Positions 34,560 through 44,300 of a stretch of DNA of 64,000 nt are shown one piece after another. The stretch is from CALODP01 sp942492055 (lineage in GTDB: Bacteria > Bacteroidota > Ignavibacteria > Ignavibacteriales > Melioribacteraceae). Position numbers and translations under genes: made by a program. How positions within the stretch are numbered: the first letter of the stretch is position 1; every line of letters starts with the position of its first letter. Below the pieces are notes generated by a model. That model did not search any database. It saw only the letters and a list, made by a program, of their open reading frames with translations, and was not told the origin of the DNA. Location: contig CALODP010000025.1 in the NCBI GenBank assembly GCA_942492055.1, positions 186,001 through 250,000 of the forward strand, read 5' to 3'.

Positions 34560-36215
34560 ATGCGGTATTTTACTATTATATTCTTTTTTGTGCTGAGTTT
34601 ACAGTATGCGCAAATCAATCAGTATAATTGGAGGGTAGAATCCTCTTCACTCACGCCGATTAACACCCCTTTCGAAGTATCTTCCATTTCCAACCTGAAT
34701 TTCGAGACCAACGATCAGATAAATTATTATCTCCTTTGCGATAATACGATAGATCTTTCCGCTGTCCGATGTGTTTGCGCCAATCATGAAAAAGAACTTT
34801 CTTTCAAAGAGAGTCGCTTCCTAAATTATATAGGGAAAGCATATCTGGTTGAGTTGAAGAAGAAAGATTTTACCGATCAGAATATCATAATGCAAATGTT
34901 GTTTACTCTTAAGAGTAGAAGCGAAACTACGGCTGAGATCGGTTTCGGGATTGAGGAGATAAAAGACGGCGAAGTTGTAAAGAGGTTATCCACATTCGAT
35001 TACGATTTCGGAGAAGGGAATATTCCTATAACGGAAGTAACTACCTATCACTCTGCCGAAGGAGTAGGAAAAGCATTACGTATAGGGAATGATGGATTCC
35101 TGAAGATATCTGTTAAAGATAAGGCTGTTTACGGAGATTTTCTTTTGGAGTTTTGGCAACAAACAAATGAGGTTGCCTCCGAAGATATTTTTATTGTTAA
35201 TAGTTCCTCTCGCGATACACTTCTGAAGATTGTTACAGATAAGTTTCAATATTTCCATTGTGAAGATTGTCTCGATAATCCTTTCGTAATAAGAAAGTTT
35301 TGCGGAAACAATTCTTGGAATCATTTTGCCATTTATCGTGAAAAAGGGAGTGGCGATATTTCCGTATTCCTGAATAGGGAATTGCTTTGTAAAGGGAATT
35401 TCAATATTCCCGGGGCTGAGATTGAGGTCTTGGTAAATCACGCAACGATGAATATTGATCGGTTTAAGTTGTGGAGCATGGCAGGAAACCCAGCTAAAAT
35501 TTTGAAGAATAATAACTATTCCTCTTTCAAGGCCGATAGCGCTTATCAGGTAGTTAGTCTCGATTTCAACGATGGGAATAATCCCAACGAAACCGAATTC
35601 CCTGAGGGAATTACTATTGAAACGAAATCGATCGAATTTGTTCCTTCGAGCTTTCCATTGTTTACTCGCAGAACCGAGCTAACAGTTCTCGCTTTTCAGA
35701 ATTTCTATTCTTTAGAATGGATTAATCCGGAACCTGAAGGATTGGAATTTTTCGAATTGGAACGATCTTACACCGGAACAGAGTTTAGTGTAATATATTC
35801 GGTAGCGGCTGAGGATGATCCCGAGAAAGTATATTATTATTCCGATCCGATAAATTCGGAAAACGAGGTGATTTATTATCGGGTCAAGCAGGTTGATGAG
35901 AATGGGGAAGAGCTATATTCCTCAACAATAAAAATAGGGCAGGGCATACAAGAGTATTTTGATCTTGTCCAAAATTATCCGAATCCGTTTAATCCGAATA
36001 CGACAATCTCCGTAGAGATTATTAGAAGCGCCGATTATCAAATAATGGTGTATGATATCGTCGGAAATAAAGTAAAGGAAATTCACGAAGGGAGACTCGA
36101 AAGAGGATTGCATAAATTCGAGTTTGACGGCGCGAACCTTACTTCCGGAATTTATTTCTTAGAGGTTAAATCTCCTTTCCAATCCAGAGTTATCAAGATG
36201 ATATTAGCTAAGTAA
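34560..36215 (+). CDS. secreted protein with LamG-like domain and T9SS sorting domain
   Basis: Exported protein, 551 residues, of unknown function. The signal peptide is MRYFTIIFFFVLSLQYAQ. A middle region (about residues 165-320) has the beta-rich pattern of LamG/concanavalin-like domains (GKALRIGNDGFLKI, then LLEFWQQ, then NSWNHFAIYRE and FLNRELLCKG). The last 80 residues are a type A sorting domain beginning near FDLVQNYPNPFNPNTT and ending IKMILAK. I infer a surface or secreted binding protein. It lies 30 bases upstream of comM. Confidence 0.85.
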   Translation: MRYFTIIFFFVLSLQYAQINQYNWRVESSSLTPINTPFEVSSISNLNFETNDQINYYLLCDNTIDLSAVRCVCANHEKELSFKESRFLNYIGKAYLVELKKKDFTDQNIIMQMLFTLKSRSETTAEIGFGIEEIKDGEVVKRLSTFDYDFGEGNIPITEVTTYHSAEGVGKALRIGNDGFLKISVKDKAVYGDFLLEFWQQTNEVASEDIFIVNSSSRDTLLKIVTDKFQYFHCEDCLDNPFVIRKFCGNNSWNHFAIYREKGSGDISVFLNRELLCKGNFNIPGAEIEVLVNHATMNIDRFKLWSMAGNPAKILKNNNYSSFKADSAYQVVSLDFNDGNNPNETEFPEGITIETKSIEFVPSSFPLFTRRTELTVLAFQNFYSLEWINPEPEGLEFFELERSYTGTEFSVIYSVAAEDDPEKVYYYSDPINSENEVIYYRVKQVDENGEELYSSTIKIGQGIQEYFDLVQNYPNPFNPNTTISVEIIRSADYQIMVYDIVGNKVKEIHEGRLERGLHKFEFDGANLTSGIYFLEVKSPFQSRVIKMILAK

Positions 36216-36244
36216 ACTAATTACTTAATAAAAGCTAATGTGTC

Positions 36245-37783
36245 ATGTTTTCAAAAATTCTTTCTAGTGCTACATATGGCATCGATGCCATTATTGTTGA
36301 AGTGGAAACACACTGCGACAAATTTCTTCCCGGATTTCTAATTGTCGGTTTGCCGGATAACGCCGTAAAGGAGAGTCGGGAAAGAGTAACAGCCGCCATA
36401 AAGAATAGCGGTTACGAATTTCCTCTCAAAAAGATTACCGTAAATCTCGCTCCCGCTGATATCAAAAAGGAGGGGAGCTCGTTCGACTTGCCAATTGCCA
36501 TAGGAATAATGGCTTCGATGGAAAAGATTGATCCGGGCGAATTGGAAAGGACTCTCTTTCTCGGTGAACTCTCTCTCGACGGGTCCTTGAGAAAAGTAAA
36601 GGGAGCCTTGCCGATAGCCGTAGAAGCAAGAAAGAGAGAACTCCGGAGGATTATTCTTCCGAGTGATTCAGTAAAGGAAGCTTCGATAGTTGACAATGTT
36701 GAAGTATACGGCATGCCCGATTTGAGATCGGTTGTGGAGTTTCTGAACGGGGAACGGGAGATGTCGCCGGTAAAAACAAATAGGGAGGATATTTTCAATT
36801 ACGTTAATTCCTACATGTTGGATTTCTCCGATGTAAAGGGGCAAGAGAACGTAAAGCGAGCGTTGGAGATAGCGGCGGCCGGTGGGCACAACATAATAAT
36901 GATTGGTCCTCCGGGGTCGGGGAAAACAATGCTGGCAAAGAGATTCCCGTCGATACTTCCTCCAATGTCTTTCGATGAAGCACTTGAGACAACAAAGATT
37001 CATTCTGTTGCGGGTATATTATCCTCTTCAGACGCTTTGATAACCGAAAGACCATTCAGAAGCCCACACCATACGGTTTCCGACGCAGCATTAATAGGGG
37101 GAGGCTCTTATCCGAGACCGGGTGAAGTATCATACGCGCATCATGGAGTTCTTTTTCTGGATGAATTCCCGGAGTTCAAGAAAAACGTATTGGAAGTAAT
37201 GCGTCAGCCAATGGAGGATAAGAGAGTAACAATCAGTCGCTCAAAGATGTCATTGGAGTTTCCGGCAAATTTCATGTTGGTTGCTGCAATGAATCCATGT
37301 CCCTGCGGATTCTACACCGATCCGAATAAGAAATGCACGTGCGACCGGTTTCAGATACAAAGATATATGGCAAAGATAAGTGGTCCGATGTTGGACAGAA
37401 TTGATATACATATTGAAGTACCGGCTGTAAATTACAGTGAGTTATCATCCAAGCGTTTGGGAGAAAGCTCGGAAAGAATAAGAGAGAGAGTAATTAGAGC
37501 AAGAGAAATACAATTAAAAAGGTTTGCGGAAAATGAGTTTCTATATAAGAACGCGGACATGGGGAGCAAGGAAGTAAGGCAATTCTGTAAATTGGATAGT
37601 GCAGGGGAAGAGATAATGAAAAACGCTATGACCAAGGTAGGATTATCTGCAAGAGCATATGACAGAGTATTAAAGGTAAGCCGAACAATCGCAGACATTG
37701 AGAATAAAGAAAAAATATTGGCAAATCATTTAAGTGAAGCAATTCAGTATAGAAGTCTTGATAGAGAGCTATGGAATCATTAG
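36245..37783 (+). CDS. comM: YifB/ComM family Mg-chelatase-like AAA+ ATPase
   Basis: ComM/YifB, 512 residues. The N-terminal Lon-like domain (FLPGFLIVGLPDNAVKESRE) precedes an Mg-chelatase AAA+ core with Walker A MIGPPGSGKTMLAKR and Walker B GVLFLDEFPEF. A zinc-like segment CPCGFYTDPNKKCTC and the C-terminal Mg-chelatase domain follow. In Vibrio, ComM is a helicase that promotes branch migration during natural transformation. Whether this organism is competent is unknown. Confidence 0.94.
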   Translation: MFSKILSSATYGIDAIIVEVETHCDKFLPGFLIVGLPDNAVKESRERVTAAIKNSGYEFPLKKITVNLAPADIKKEGSSFDLPIAIGIMASMEKIDPGELERTLFLGELSLDGSLRKVKGALPIAVEARKRELRRIILPSDSVKEASIVDNVEVYGMPDLRSVVEFLNGEREMSPVKTNREDIFNYVNSYMLDFSDVKGQENVKRALEIAAAGGHNIIMIGPPGSGKTMLAKRFPSILPPMSFDEALETTKIHSVAGILSSSDALITERPFRSPHHTVSDAALIGGGSYPRPGEVSYAHHGVLFLDEFPEFKKNVLEVMRQPMEDKRVTISRSKMSLEFPANFMLVAAMNPCPCGFYTDPNKKCTCDRFQIQRYMAKISGPMLDRIDIHIEVPAVNYSELSSKRLGESSERIRERVIRAREIQLKRFAENEFLYKNADMGSKEVRQFCKLDSAGEEIMKNAMTKVGLSARAYDRVLKVSRTIADIENKEKILANHLSEAIQYRSLDRELWNH

Positions 37784-37856
37784 ATTAGGCATCCTGAAAA
37801 TGAAACAATGTTCTAAAGGTTTTGATAAAAAAAAACAAAAAAAATAAGAAAAGCTC

Positions 37857-37885
37857 TTGCATAAATTCCGAAATAGTTATATGTT
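37857..37885 (+). promoter_or_regulatory. candidate promoter of the tRNA-rpmG-secE block
   Basis: TTGCAT (37857-37862), 17-base spacer, TATGTT (37880-37885), 32 bases before tRNA-Tyr. Moderately good sigma70 match. Confidence 0.5.
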
Positions 37886-37916
37886 TGTAGCTCGTCTTAA
37901 TTGACATTGTGAACAA

Positions 37917-37999
37917 GGGCAGGCGCCAAAGTAGGAGAGTTGGGGCGGACTGTAAATCCGTTGGCTAAGCCTGAGGGGGTTCGATTCCCTCCCTGCCCA
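37917..37999 (+). tRNA. tRNA-Tyr (anticodon GTA)
   Basis: Full cloverleaf with acceptor GGGCAGG/CCTGCCC, anticodon loop CTGTAAA (GTA), T-loop TTCGATT, and the long variable arm expected of bacterial tRNA-Tyr. CCA is not encoded. Confidence 0.95.
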
Positions 38000-38081
38000 C
38001 ATAGAACGACTAATGAAGTAGAAAGAAGCCAAAGTCATTCAAACTTCGTTATCGTATCCAAGTAAAGCTTATTTATTATAA

Positions 38082-38155
38082 GCGGGAGTAACTCAGTTGG
38101 CTAGAGTCACAGCCTTCCAAGCTGTTGGTCGCGGGTTCGAATCCCGTCTCCCGCT
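38082..38155 (+). tRNA. tRNA-Gly (anticodon TCC)
   Basis: Acceptor GCGGGAG/CTCCCGC, anticodon stem ACAGC/GCTGT around CTTCCAA (TCC), T-loop TTCGAAT. CCA is not encoded. Confidence 0.95.
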
Positions 38156-38164
38156 CTCTACTTT

Positions 38165-38237
38165 GCTGACGTAGCTCAGTCGGTAGAGCACATCCTTGGT
38201 AAGGATGAGGTCACCGGTTCAATCCCGGTCGTCAGCT
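38165..38237 (+). tRNA. tRNA-Thr (anticodon GGT)
   Basis: Acceptor GCTGACG/CGTCAGC, anticodon stem CATCC/GGATG around TTGGTAA (GGT), D-arm GCTCAGTCGGTAGAGC. CCA is not encoded. Confidence 0.95.
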
Positions 38238-38257
38238 CAACAAATAAAATTTGGTGG

Positions 38258-38282
38258 TAGTGTCCATTTAAATGGGACACTA
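38258..38282 (+). other. hairpin between tRNA-Thr and rpmG
   Basis: AGTGTCCATTT (38259-38269) pairs with AAATGGGACACT (38270-38281) with one bulged base and almost no loop. No T-run follows. It may be a processing or partial-termination signal after the tRNAs. Confidence 0.5.
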
Positions 38283-38323
38283 TTATTATGTAAAAGAATT
38301 GAAGATACACCGGAGCGTTAAAA

Positions 38324-38491
38324 ATGGCAAAATCTAAAAATATCAGACAGCGAATTATATTAGAAAGTACTGCCGGAACAGGATATAGATATACAACTTC
38401 AAAGAATAAAAGGAACCATCCTTCTAGAGTTGAATATAAAAAGTACGATCCGGTTGTTCGTAAACACGTAGTATTTAAAGAAACTAAATAA
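38324..38491 (+). CDS. rpmG: 50S ribosomal protein L33 (cysteine-free form)
   Basis: L33, 55 residues, reading MAKSKNIRQRIILESTAGTG, then YRYTTSKNKRN and VEYKKYDPVVRKHV. It has no CxxC pairs, so it is the zinc-independent form. It sits between tRNA-Thr and tRNA-Trp, an arrangement common upstream of secE. CGGAG lies 10 bases before the ATG. Its stop codon is 2 bases before tRNA-Trp, so the transcript must be processed there. Confidence 0.95.
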   Translation: MAKSKNIRQRIILESTAGTGYRYTTSKNKRNHPSRVEYKKYDPVVRKHVVFKETK

Positions 38492-38493
38492 AC

Positions 38494-38566
<73 letters not shown>

Positions 38567-38595
38567 CAAACACTATAAAATACTGTAATTCCGAT

Positions 38596-38778
38596 ATGAA
38601 AGAAAAAATAGTAAACTTTTTTAATGATGTTGTCAAGGAGATGAAAAAAGTCACTTGGCCAACAAAGGAAGAACTTAAAGAATCGACAACCATCGTAATC
38701 GTTGTGTGTGCAATCATTTCCGCCTTTACTTATGCTATTGATATGCTAATCACATATGTATTCAAGGGGATATTCTAA
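38596..38778 (+). CDS. secE: preprotein translocase subunit SecE
   Basis: Short single-helix SecE, 60 residues. The amphipathic segment FFNDVVKEMKKVTWPTKEEL carries the conserved VxWPxxxE pattern. The membrane helix spans about residues 35-55. SecE clamps SecY in the translocon. It ends 3 bases before nusG. Confidence 0.95.
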   Translation: MKEKIVNFFNDVVKEMKKVTWPTKEELKESTTIVIVVCAIISAFTYAIDMLITYVFKGIF

Positions 38779-38781
38779 GCC

Positions 38782-39327
38782 GTGGAAAATAGTAGTGGAA
38801 AATGGTATGTAGTCCGAACGTTTTCAGGTCATGAAAACAAAGTAAAGAATATTATTGAAACGGAATTGCGTGATAATGATGAATTGAGAGCCAGGATTCA
38901 TGAAGTATTGGTTCCCACAGAGAAGGTGTTTGAAGTAAAAGACGGCAAGAAAAGAACAAAAACAAGAAATTTCTTTCCCGGATATGTTTTGTTGCATGCT
39001 GATTTGGATAATAGAGTTCTGGATTACGTAATGAACACTCAATCGGTGATGGGATTTTTAGGTTCCAAAAACAAGCCGAATCCATTACTTCCGGAAGAAG
39101 TAAAGAGAATTGTCGGAAGAATTTCCAAAGACGAAGAAACAGAAAGAACCGAGACAATATTCAGAGCCGGTGATTTCATTAAGATCATCGATGGTCCTTT
39201 CAATAATTTCTCCGGAGTAATTGAAGAAGTAAACGAAGAGAAGATGAAGATCAAGGTAATGGTGTCAATTTTCGGAAGAAAAACACCTGTCGAGATCGAT
39301 TTTGTACAAGCTGAATTAGAAAAATAA
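38782..39327 (+). CDS. nusG: transcription termination/antitermination factor NusG
   Basis: NusG, 181 residues, starting at GTG. The NGN domain begins WYVVRTFSGHENKVKN, with the FFPGYVLLHADLD segment that contacts RNA polymerase, and the KOW domain contains FRAGDFIKIIDGPFNNFSG. It links RNA polymerase with Rho or the leading ribosome. Its position between secE and rplK is the standard one. Confidence 0.97.
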   Translation: MENSSGKWYVVRTFSGHENKVKNIIETELRDNDELRARIHEVLVPTEKVFEVKDGKKRTKTRNFFPGYVLLHADLDNRVLDYVMNTQSVMGFLGSKNKPNPLLPEEVKRIVGRISKDEETERTETIFRAGDFIKIIDGPFNNFSGVIEEVNEEKMKIKVMVSIFGRKTPVEIDFVQAELEK

Positions 39328-39352
39328 AATTTAAATCAAACTAGGTCGTGTT

Positions 39353-39781
39353 ATGGCTAAAAAAATAAGTGGTTATATAAAACTACAGATACCTGCTGGG
39401 CAAGCAAATCCATCACCACCTGTAGGTCCTGCTTTGGGTCAAAAAGGTGTTAACATAATGGAGTTCTGTAAGCAGTTCAACGCAAAGACTTCAGACAAAG
39501 CTGGATTGATAATCCCTGTTGTTATAACTGTTTACACTGATAAATCTTTTACATTCATCACCAAAACACCACCAGCAGCTGTGTTGTTAAAGAAATCATT
39601 GAATTTGGCAAAGGGATCATCCGAACCGAATAAAACAAAAGTTGCTACAGTTACAAAAGAGCAGCTTAAAGAGATCGCTGAAACAAAAATGCCGGATTTG
39701 AATGCGCATGATGTTGATCATGCAATGAATATGATTGCCGGAACCGCAAGAAGTATGGGTATCACGGTAGTAGAAGAATAA
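39353..39781 (+). CDS. rplK: 50S ribosomal protein L11
   Basis: L11, 142 residues, full length. The N-terminal domain has LQIPAGQANPSPPVGPALGQ and GVNIMEFCKQFN, and the C-terminal rRNA-binding domain has KTPPAAVLLKKSLNLAKGS and GTARSMGITV. It forms the GTPase-associated stalk base with 23S rRNA. It lies 25 bases after nusG and 36 bases before rplA. Confidence 0.97.
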   Translation: MAKKISGYIKLQIPAGQANPSPPVGPALGQKGVNIMEFCKQFNAKTSDKAGLIIPVVITVYTDKSFTFITKTPPAAVLLKKSLNLAKGSSEPNKTKVATVTKEQLKEIAETKMPDLNAHDVDHAMNMIAGTARSMGITVVEE

Positions 39782-39817
39782 TTATTATTTTTTCATTAAA
39801 ACATTTTTGGTAGAGTG

Positions 39818-40210
39818 ATGAAAGTTTCTAAAAGAGTTAAAAGCCTGAGAGAAAAAATAGATACAAAAAAAGAGTATACAATTGCTGAGGCTATTAATAT
39901 ATTAAAAAATGAATCGAATGTAAAATTCACCGAATCATTAGATGTAGCCATCAAATTGGGAGTTGACCCAAGACATGCAGATCAGATGATTCGTGGTACA
40001 GTTACTCTGCCTCATGGAACAGGTAAAGAAGTTAAGGTGTTAGTAATAGCAAAAGGCTCAAAAGCTGATGAAGCTCTGGCAGCTGGTGCTGACTACGCCG
40101 GATTTGAAGAGTATCTCGATAAAATCAAAGGTGGTTGGGCTGATATAGATGTTATTATCGCAACTCCTGACACAATGGCTGAACTCGGAAAGTTGGGTAG
40201 AATCTTTTAA
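39818..40210 (+). CDS. rplA: 50S ribosomal protein L1, C-terminally truncated
   Basis: The 130 residues match the first 55-60 percent of L1: KRVKSLREKIDTKKEYTIAE, FTESLDVAIKLGVDPRHADQ, GTVTLPHGTGKEVKVLVIAKG and PDTMAELGKLGRIF. The stop follows exactly where other L1 proteins continue with GPRGLMPNPK. About 100 residues are missing: the second half of domain II and the C-terminal half of RNA-binding domain I. None of the three forward frames in the 93 bases before rplJ encodes them. ATG 39818 is preferred over the adjacent GTG at 39815. Function may be reduced or lost. Confidence 0.9.
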   Translation: MKVSKRVKSLREKIDTKKEYTIAEAINILKNESNVKFTESLDVAIKLGVDPRHADQMIRGTVTLPHGTGKEVKVLVIAKGSKADEALAAGADYAGFEEYLDKIKGGWADIDVIIATPDTMAELGKLGRIF

Positions 40211-40303
40211 ATAGTTTCGTTTAGTAAATAAGTATACGCACTCTAATTTATATAAATGCTTCTAAATTATAGTAGCTAAGTTAGCAATAGAACTAGGTGA
40301 AAG

Positions 40304-40825
40304 ATGAATAAAACTGAAAAAAGTGAAAGTATTTCACAAATTAAAGAGTTGGCTAGTGGTTCATCTGCCGTATTCTTAGTCGATTATAAAGGCCTTACAG
40401 TTGCCGATATAAATGACTTAAGAAAACAGTTCAAGCAAGAAGGTGTTACATATAAGGTATTTAAAAACACCTTGGTTAAGAGAGCCTTAGGAGAGTTGGA
40501 CGCTTATTCAGAGTTCAATCCGTTGCTTGAAGGCATGACAGGATTAGCTTTTGCGGGTGAAAATTTTGTTGCCCCTGCAAAAATTATTAAGAAGTTCTAT
40601 GACGCTAAGAAAACTTTCTCATTAAAAGGTTGTTATATTGATTCCGAATTCTTTAGTGGTGATAAGTTAGATGCAATTGCATCTATGCCTACTAAGGATG
40701 AGATTATGTCAGGTATCGTTGGTGCTGTTCAGTATCCTGCTCAGGGTATTGTCGGTGCAATTAACGCTGTAATGAGAGATCTTGTTAGTGTTATTGATGA
40801 AATCAGCAAAAAAGAAGCTGCTTAA
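40304..40825 (+). CDS. rplJ: 50S ribosomal protein L10
   Basis: L10, 173 residues, the anchor for L7/L12 dimers. The segments VFLVDYKGLTVADINDLRKQ, VFKNTLVKRAL and the C-terminal helix that binds L7/L12 are all present. In many bacteria the rplJ leader binds L10-L7/L12 for feedback control. The leader here is only 93 bases and I cannot identify that structure in it. Confidence 0.96.
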   Translation: MNKTEKSESISQIKELASGSSAVFLVDYKGLTVADINDLRKQFKQEGVTYKVFKNTLVKRALGELDAYSEFNPLLEGMTGLAFAGENFVAPAKIIKKFYDAKKTFSLKGCYIDSEFFSGDKLDAIASMPTKDEIMSGIVGAVQYPAQGIVGAINAVMRDLVSVIDEISKKEAA

Positions 40826-40859
40826 TAAGAAAAAATAATATTATAAAGGAGAATATAAA

Positions 40860-41237
40860 ATGTCAAAAGTTGCTGAAATAGTAGAAAAAATTAAAGAGTT
40901 AACTCTTGTTGAAGCATCTGAATTAAAGAAAGCATTAGAAGAAGAATTTGATGTTACAGCTGCTGCCCCTGTTATGATGGGTGCTGTTGGTGTTGCTCCT
41001 GCTGCTGGCGCTGCAGAAGAAGAAAAAACTGAATTTGATGTAGTTTTGGCTGGTGTTGGTGACAAGAAAATCAACGTTATCAAAGTTGTCAGAGCTCACA
41101 CAGGTTTAGGTCTTAAAGAAGCTAAAGAATTAGTTGAATCTGCTCCTAAAGCTGTAAAAGAAGCTGTTTCTAAAGACGAAGCTGAAAAAGTTAAGAAAGA
41201 ACTTGAAGAAGCTGGTGCTACAGTAGAAATCAAATAA
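40860..41237 (+). CDS. rplL: 50S ribosomal protein L7/L12
   Basis: L7/L12, 125 residues. The dimerisation domain (VAEIVEKIKELTLVEASELK) is joined by an Ala/Gly-rich hinge to the factor-binding domain with VLAGVGDKKINVIKVVR and GLGLKEAKELVESAP. A perfect AAAGGAG precedes the ATG. A strong hairpin follows, before rpoB. Confidence 0.97.
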   Translation: MSKVAEIVEKIKELTLVEASELKKALEEEFDVTAAAPVMMGAVGVAPAAGAAEEEKTEFDVVLAGVGDKKINVIKVVRAHTGLGLKEAKELVESAPKAVKEAVSKDEAEKVKKELEEAGATVEIK

Positions 41238-41272
41238 GGTTTCTTCAAAATATAAAATTTCCTAAATTACTT

Positions 41273-41315
41273 AAGTGGTAAGACGGTGTAGTCCGTCTTA
41301 CCACTTTTATTTAAT
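41273..41315 (+). terminator. rplL-rpoB intergenic terminator/attenuator
   Basis: A perfect 14-bp stem (41273-41286 with 41293-41306), 6-base loop, followed by TTATTTAATT. It should stop part of the transcription between rplL and rpoB, lowering rpoBC relative to the ribosomal proteins. Confidence 0.88.
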
Positions 41316-41363
41316 TAAATTTAACATTGCAGCACATTTTATTTTCATTTAGGGAGGCTAGGA

Positions 41364-44300
41364 TTGGATAAATATAAAGTTAATAAGAAGAACAATAGAA
41401 TTTCTTTTGGGTCCATAACTCCAGCCATCGAGCAGCCTAACTTATTAAATATCCAAGTTGAGTCCTTCGAAGATTTTTTGCAGTTGAAAACTTCGAAAGA
41501 GGAGAGAGAAGACAAAGGTCTACAGGCAGTTTTTAACCATAATTTCCCGATTTTAGATAGTAAAGAATTTTTTAGACTCGATTTTATTGAGTATAATATC
41601 GAAAAACCTCGTTATTCCATTCCTGAATGTGAAGAAAGAGGTCTTACTCATAATGCACCGTTAAAAGCAAAGCTTAGATTATCTACCAGAGACGATGAAA
41701 CCGAAGAATATGTAAATTCTGTCGAACAGGAAGTTTACCTTGGGAATCTTCCGTTTATGACTGATCGTGGTACCTTTATTATTAATGGTGCCGAGAGGGT
41801 TATTGTGAGTCAGTTACATAGGTCTCCTGGTGTTGCTTTTTCTCAGACCGTACATCCTAACGGTACACCGATTTATTCGGCTAGAATTATTCCTTTTAGA
41901 GGTTCATGGGTTGAGTTTGCAACTGATATTAATCATATAATGTATGTCTATATCGATAGACGTAAAAAATTCCCTGCAACTACTTTATTGAGAGCCATTG
42001 GATTTGAATCCAATGAAGAGATCCTTTCGTTGTTTAATCTTGTTGAAGAAGTTAGTGTAAAAGAGCTTGATGAAGGAGAGCATTACGGTAGAGTTGTAGC
42101 GGATGATGTCATTGACATAAACACCGGCGAAGTTTTTGTGATGAAAGACGGTCAATTGACAGAAGAAAATATTGAAGAGATAAAGCTTTCAACTTTAGCT
42201 ACGATTAAGTTAATTAAATCTGATGTAAGTCTTGATCAAGATTTGATTTTGAATACATTAAAAAAAGATACTTCTACTTCGAAAGAAGAGTCTTTATTTG
42301 CAATTTATAGACAGTTAAGATCCGGTGAAGCACCTGATCTTGAGACTGCTGAAGCATTGATAGAAAAATTATTCTTTAATGACAAACGCTATGATTTAGG
42401 TGAAGTTGGTCGTTTTAGAATGAATGATAAACTCGGGCTTGATATTCCTGAAGATGTGAAAGTTCTTACTGAAGACGATATCATTGCCATCATGAAAAAC
42501 ATTATTCATCTCAAGAATGGTAATGTTAATGTTGATGATATTGATCACTTAGGGAATAGAAGAATCAGAACTGTTGGTGAGCAGTTAATGCAACAATATA
42601 ATGTCGGGTTGGCTAGAATGGCCAGAACAATCCGTGAAAGAATGAATATTCGCGATTCCGAGAATATGCAGCCACAGGATTTAGTAAACGCAAGAACAAT
42701 TACCAGTGTAATAAACGGATTCTTTGGAACGAATCAGTTGTCACAATTTATGGATCAGACAAATCCTCTTTCTGAAATTACTCATAAAAGAAGAGTATCT
42801 GCATTGGGACCTGGAGGTCTTACAAGAGAAAGGGCCGGATTTGAGGTTCGTGACGTGCATCATTCACATTACGGTCGTTTGTGTCCGATTGAAACTCCTG
42901 AAGGACCGAATATCGGTTTGATTTCTTCCTTAACTCTATATTCAAGAGTAAATGGATATGGATTTTTGGAAACTCCATATAAAAAGGTAGTTAACGGTAA
43001 GGTTTCAAAACAAGTTGATTATCTCAGTGCCGATCAGGAAGATGAGTTTACAATAGCTCAGGCTAACGCTCCAATTGATGATCAAGGTGCTTTTATAAGA
43101 GAAAGAGTTAAATGTCGTCATAAAGGTGAGTTTCCGGTTGTTCCTCCTGCAGAAGTACATTATATGGATGTGGCTCCGTCGCAGATTGTAAGTGTAGCTG
43201 CTTCATTGATTCCTTTTCTTGAGCATGATGACGCTAACCGTGCGTTGATGGGATCGAACATGCAACGTCAGGCTGTTCCTTTATTAGTTCCTGAAGCTCC
43301 GATTGTTGGAACTGGAATGGAGTACAAGACAGCCAGGGACTCAAGATCATGTATCGAGGCAGAAGATAACGGATATGTGGAATATGCAGATGCCAAACAC
43401 ATTATTGTTCGTTATGATATTGATCCTGACAGCCGTGAAGCATTGACATCATTTGATGACGATAGAAGAGTTGAATATATTTTACATAAATTCTCCGGTA
43501 CTAACCAGGAGACATGCTTTAACCAAAGAACTGTTGTAAGGACAGGACAGAAATTGAAGAAAGGTGATGTTATTGCCGATGGTCCTTCAATTGACAAAGG
43601 GGAATTAGCATTAGGGAAAAACGTGTTAGTGGGATTCATGCCATGGCGTGGTTATAACTTTGAGGATGCTATTATATTAAGTGAAAGATTAGTAGCCGAA
43701 GATGTATATACCTCGATTCATATTGAAGAGTTTGAACTTCAGGTACGTGAGACAAAGCGTGGCGAAGAAGAGTTAACACGAGATATACCAAATGTAAGCG
43801 AAGAAGCAACTAGAAATCTTGACGAAAACGGCATTATTATGGAAGGTGCCGAAGTTAGGGAAGGGGATATCCTTATTGGTAAGATTACTCCGAAAGGGGA
43901 ATCAGATCCGACTCCTGAAGAGAAATTACTTAAGGCTATCTTCGGGGATAAAGCCGGTGACGTAAAAGACGCATCAATGAAGGCACCTCCGGGACTAAAA
44001 GGAACTGTTATTAAGACTAGATTATTTAGCAGAAAGCGTAAAGATCCCGAATCTAGAAAGATAGAAAAAGAACAGTTAGAGAATCTTGATCATCAATATT
44101 CATTAAAGCGTGAAGCCCATTATGAGAAATTGATCAAGAAGTTAAATAAATTGTGCGTGGGTGAAACAACAATCGGTATAAAGGATCTTGATGGATCCGT
44201 TGTTTTGCGAAACGGAACAGAGTTAAAAGAAAGTTCCTTTAACTCACTAGCTGACGCTACAAAATTAGATTATACTCAGGATTGGTTCGAAAACTCTGAG

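Noticed and set aside
40211..40303. Frameshifted remainder of rplA after the stop
   Set aside because: None of the three forward frames contains GPRGLMPNPK or other L1 C-terminal sequence; the DNA is AT-rich spacer.
42740..42860. Rifampicin resistance changes in rpoB
   Set aside because: The Asp, His and Ser hot-spot residues are those of sensitive enzymes.
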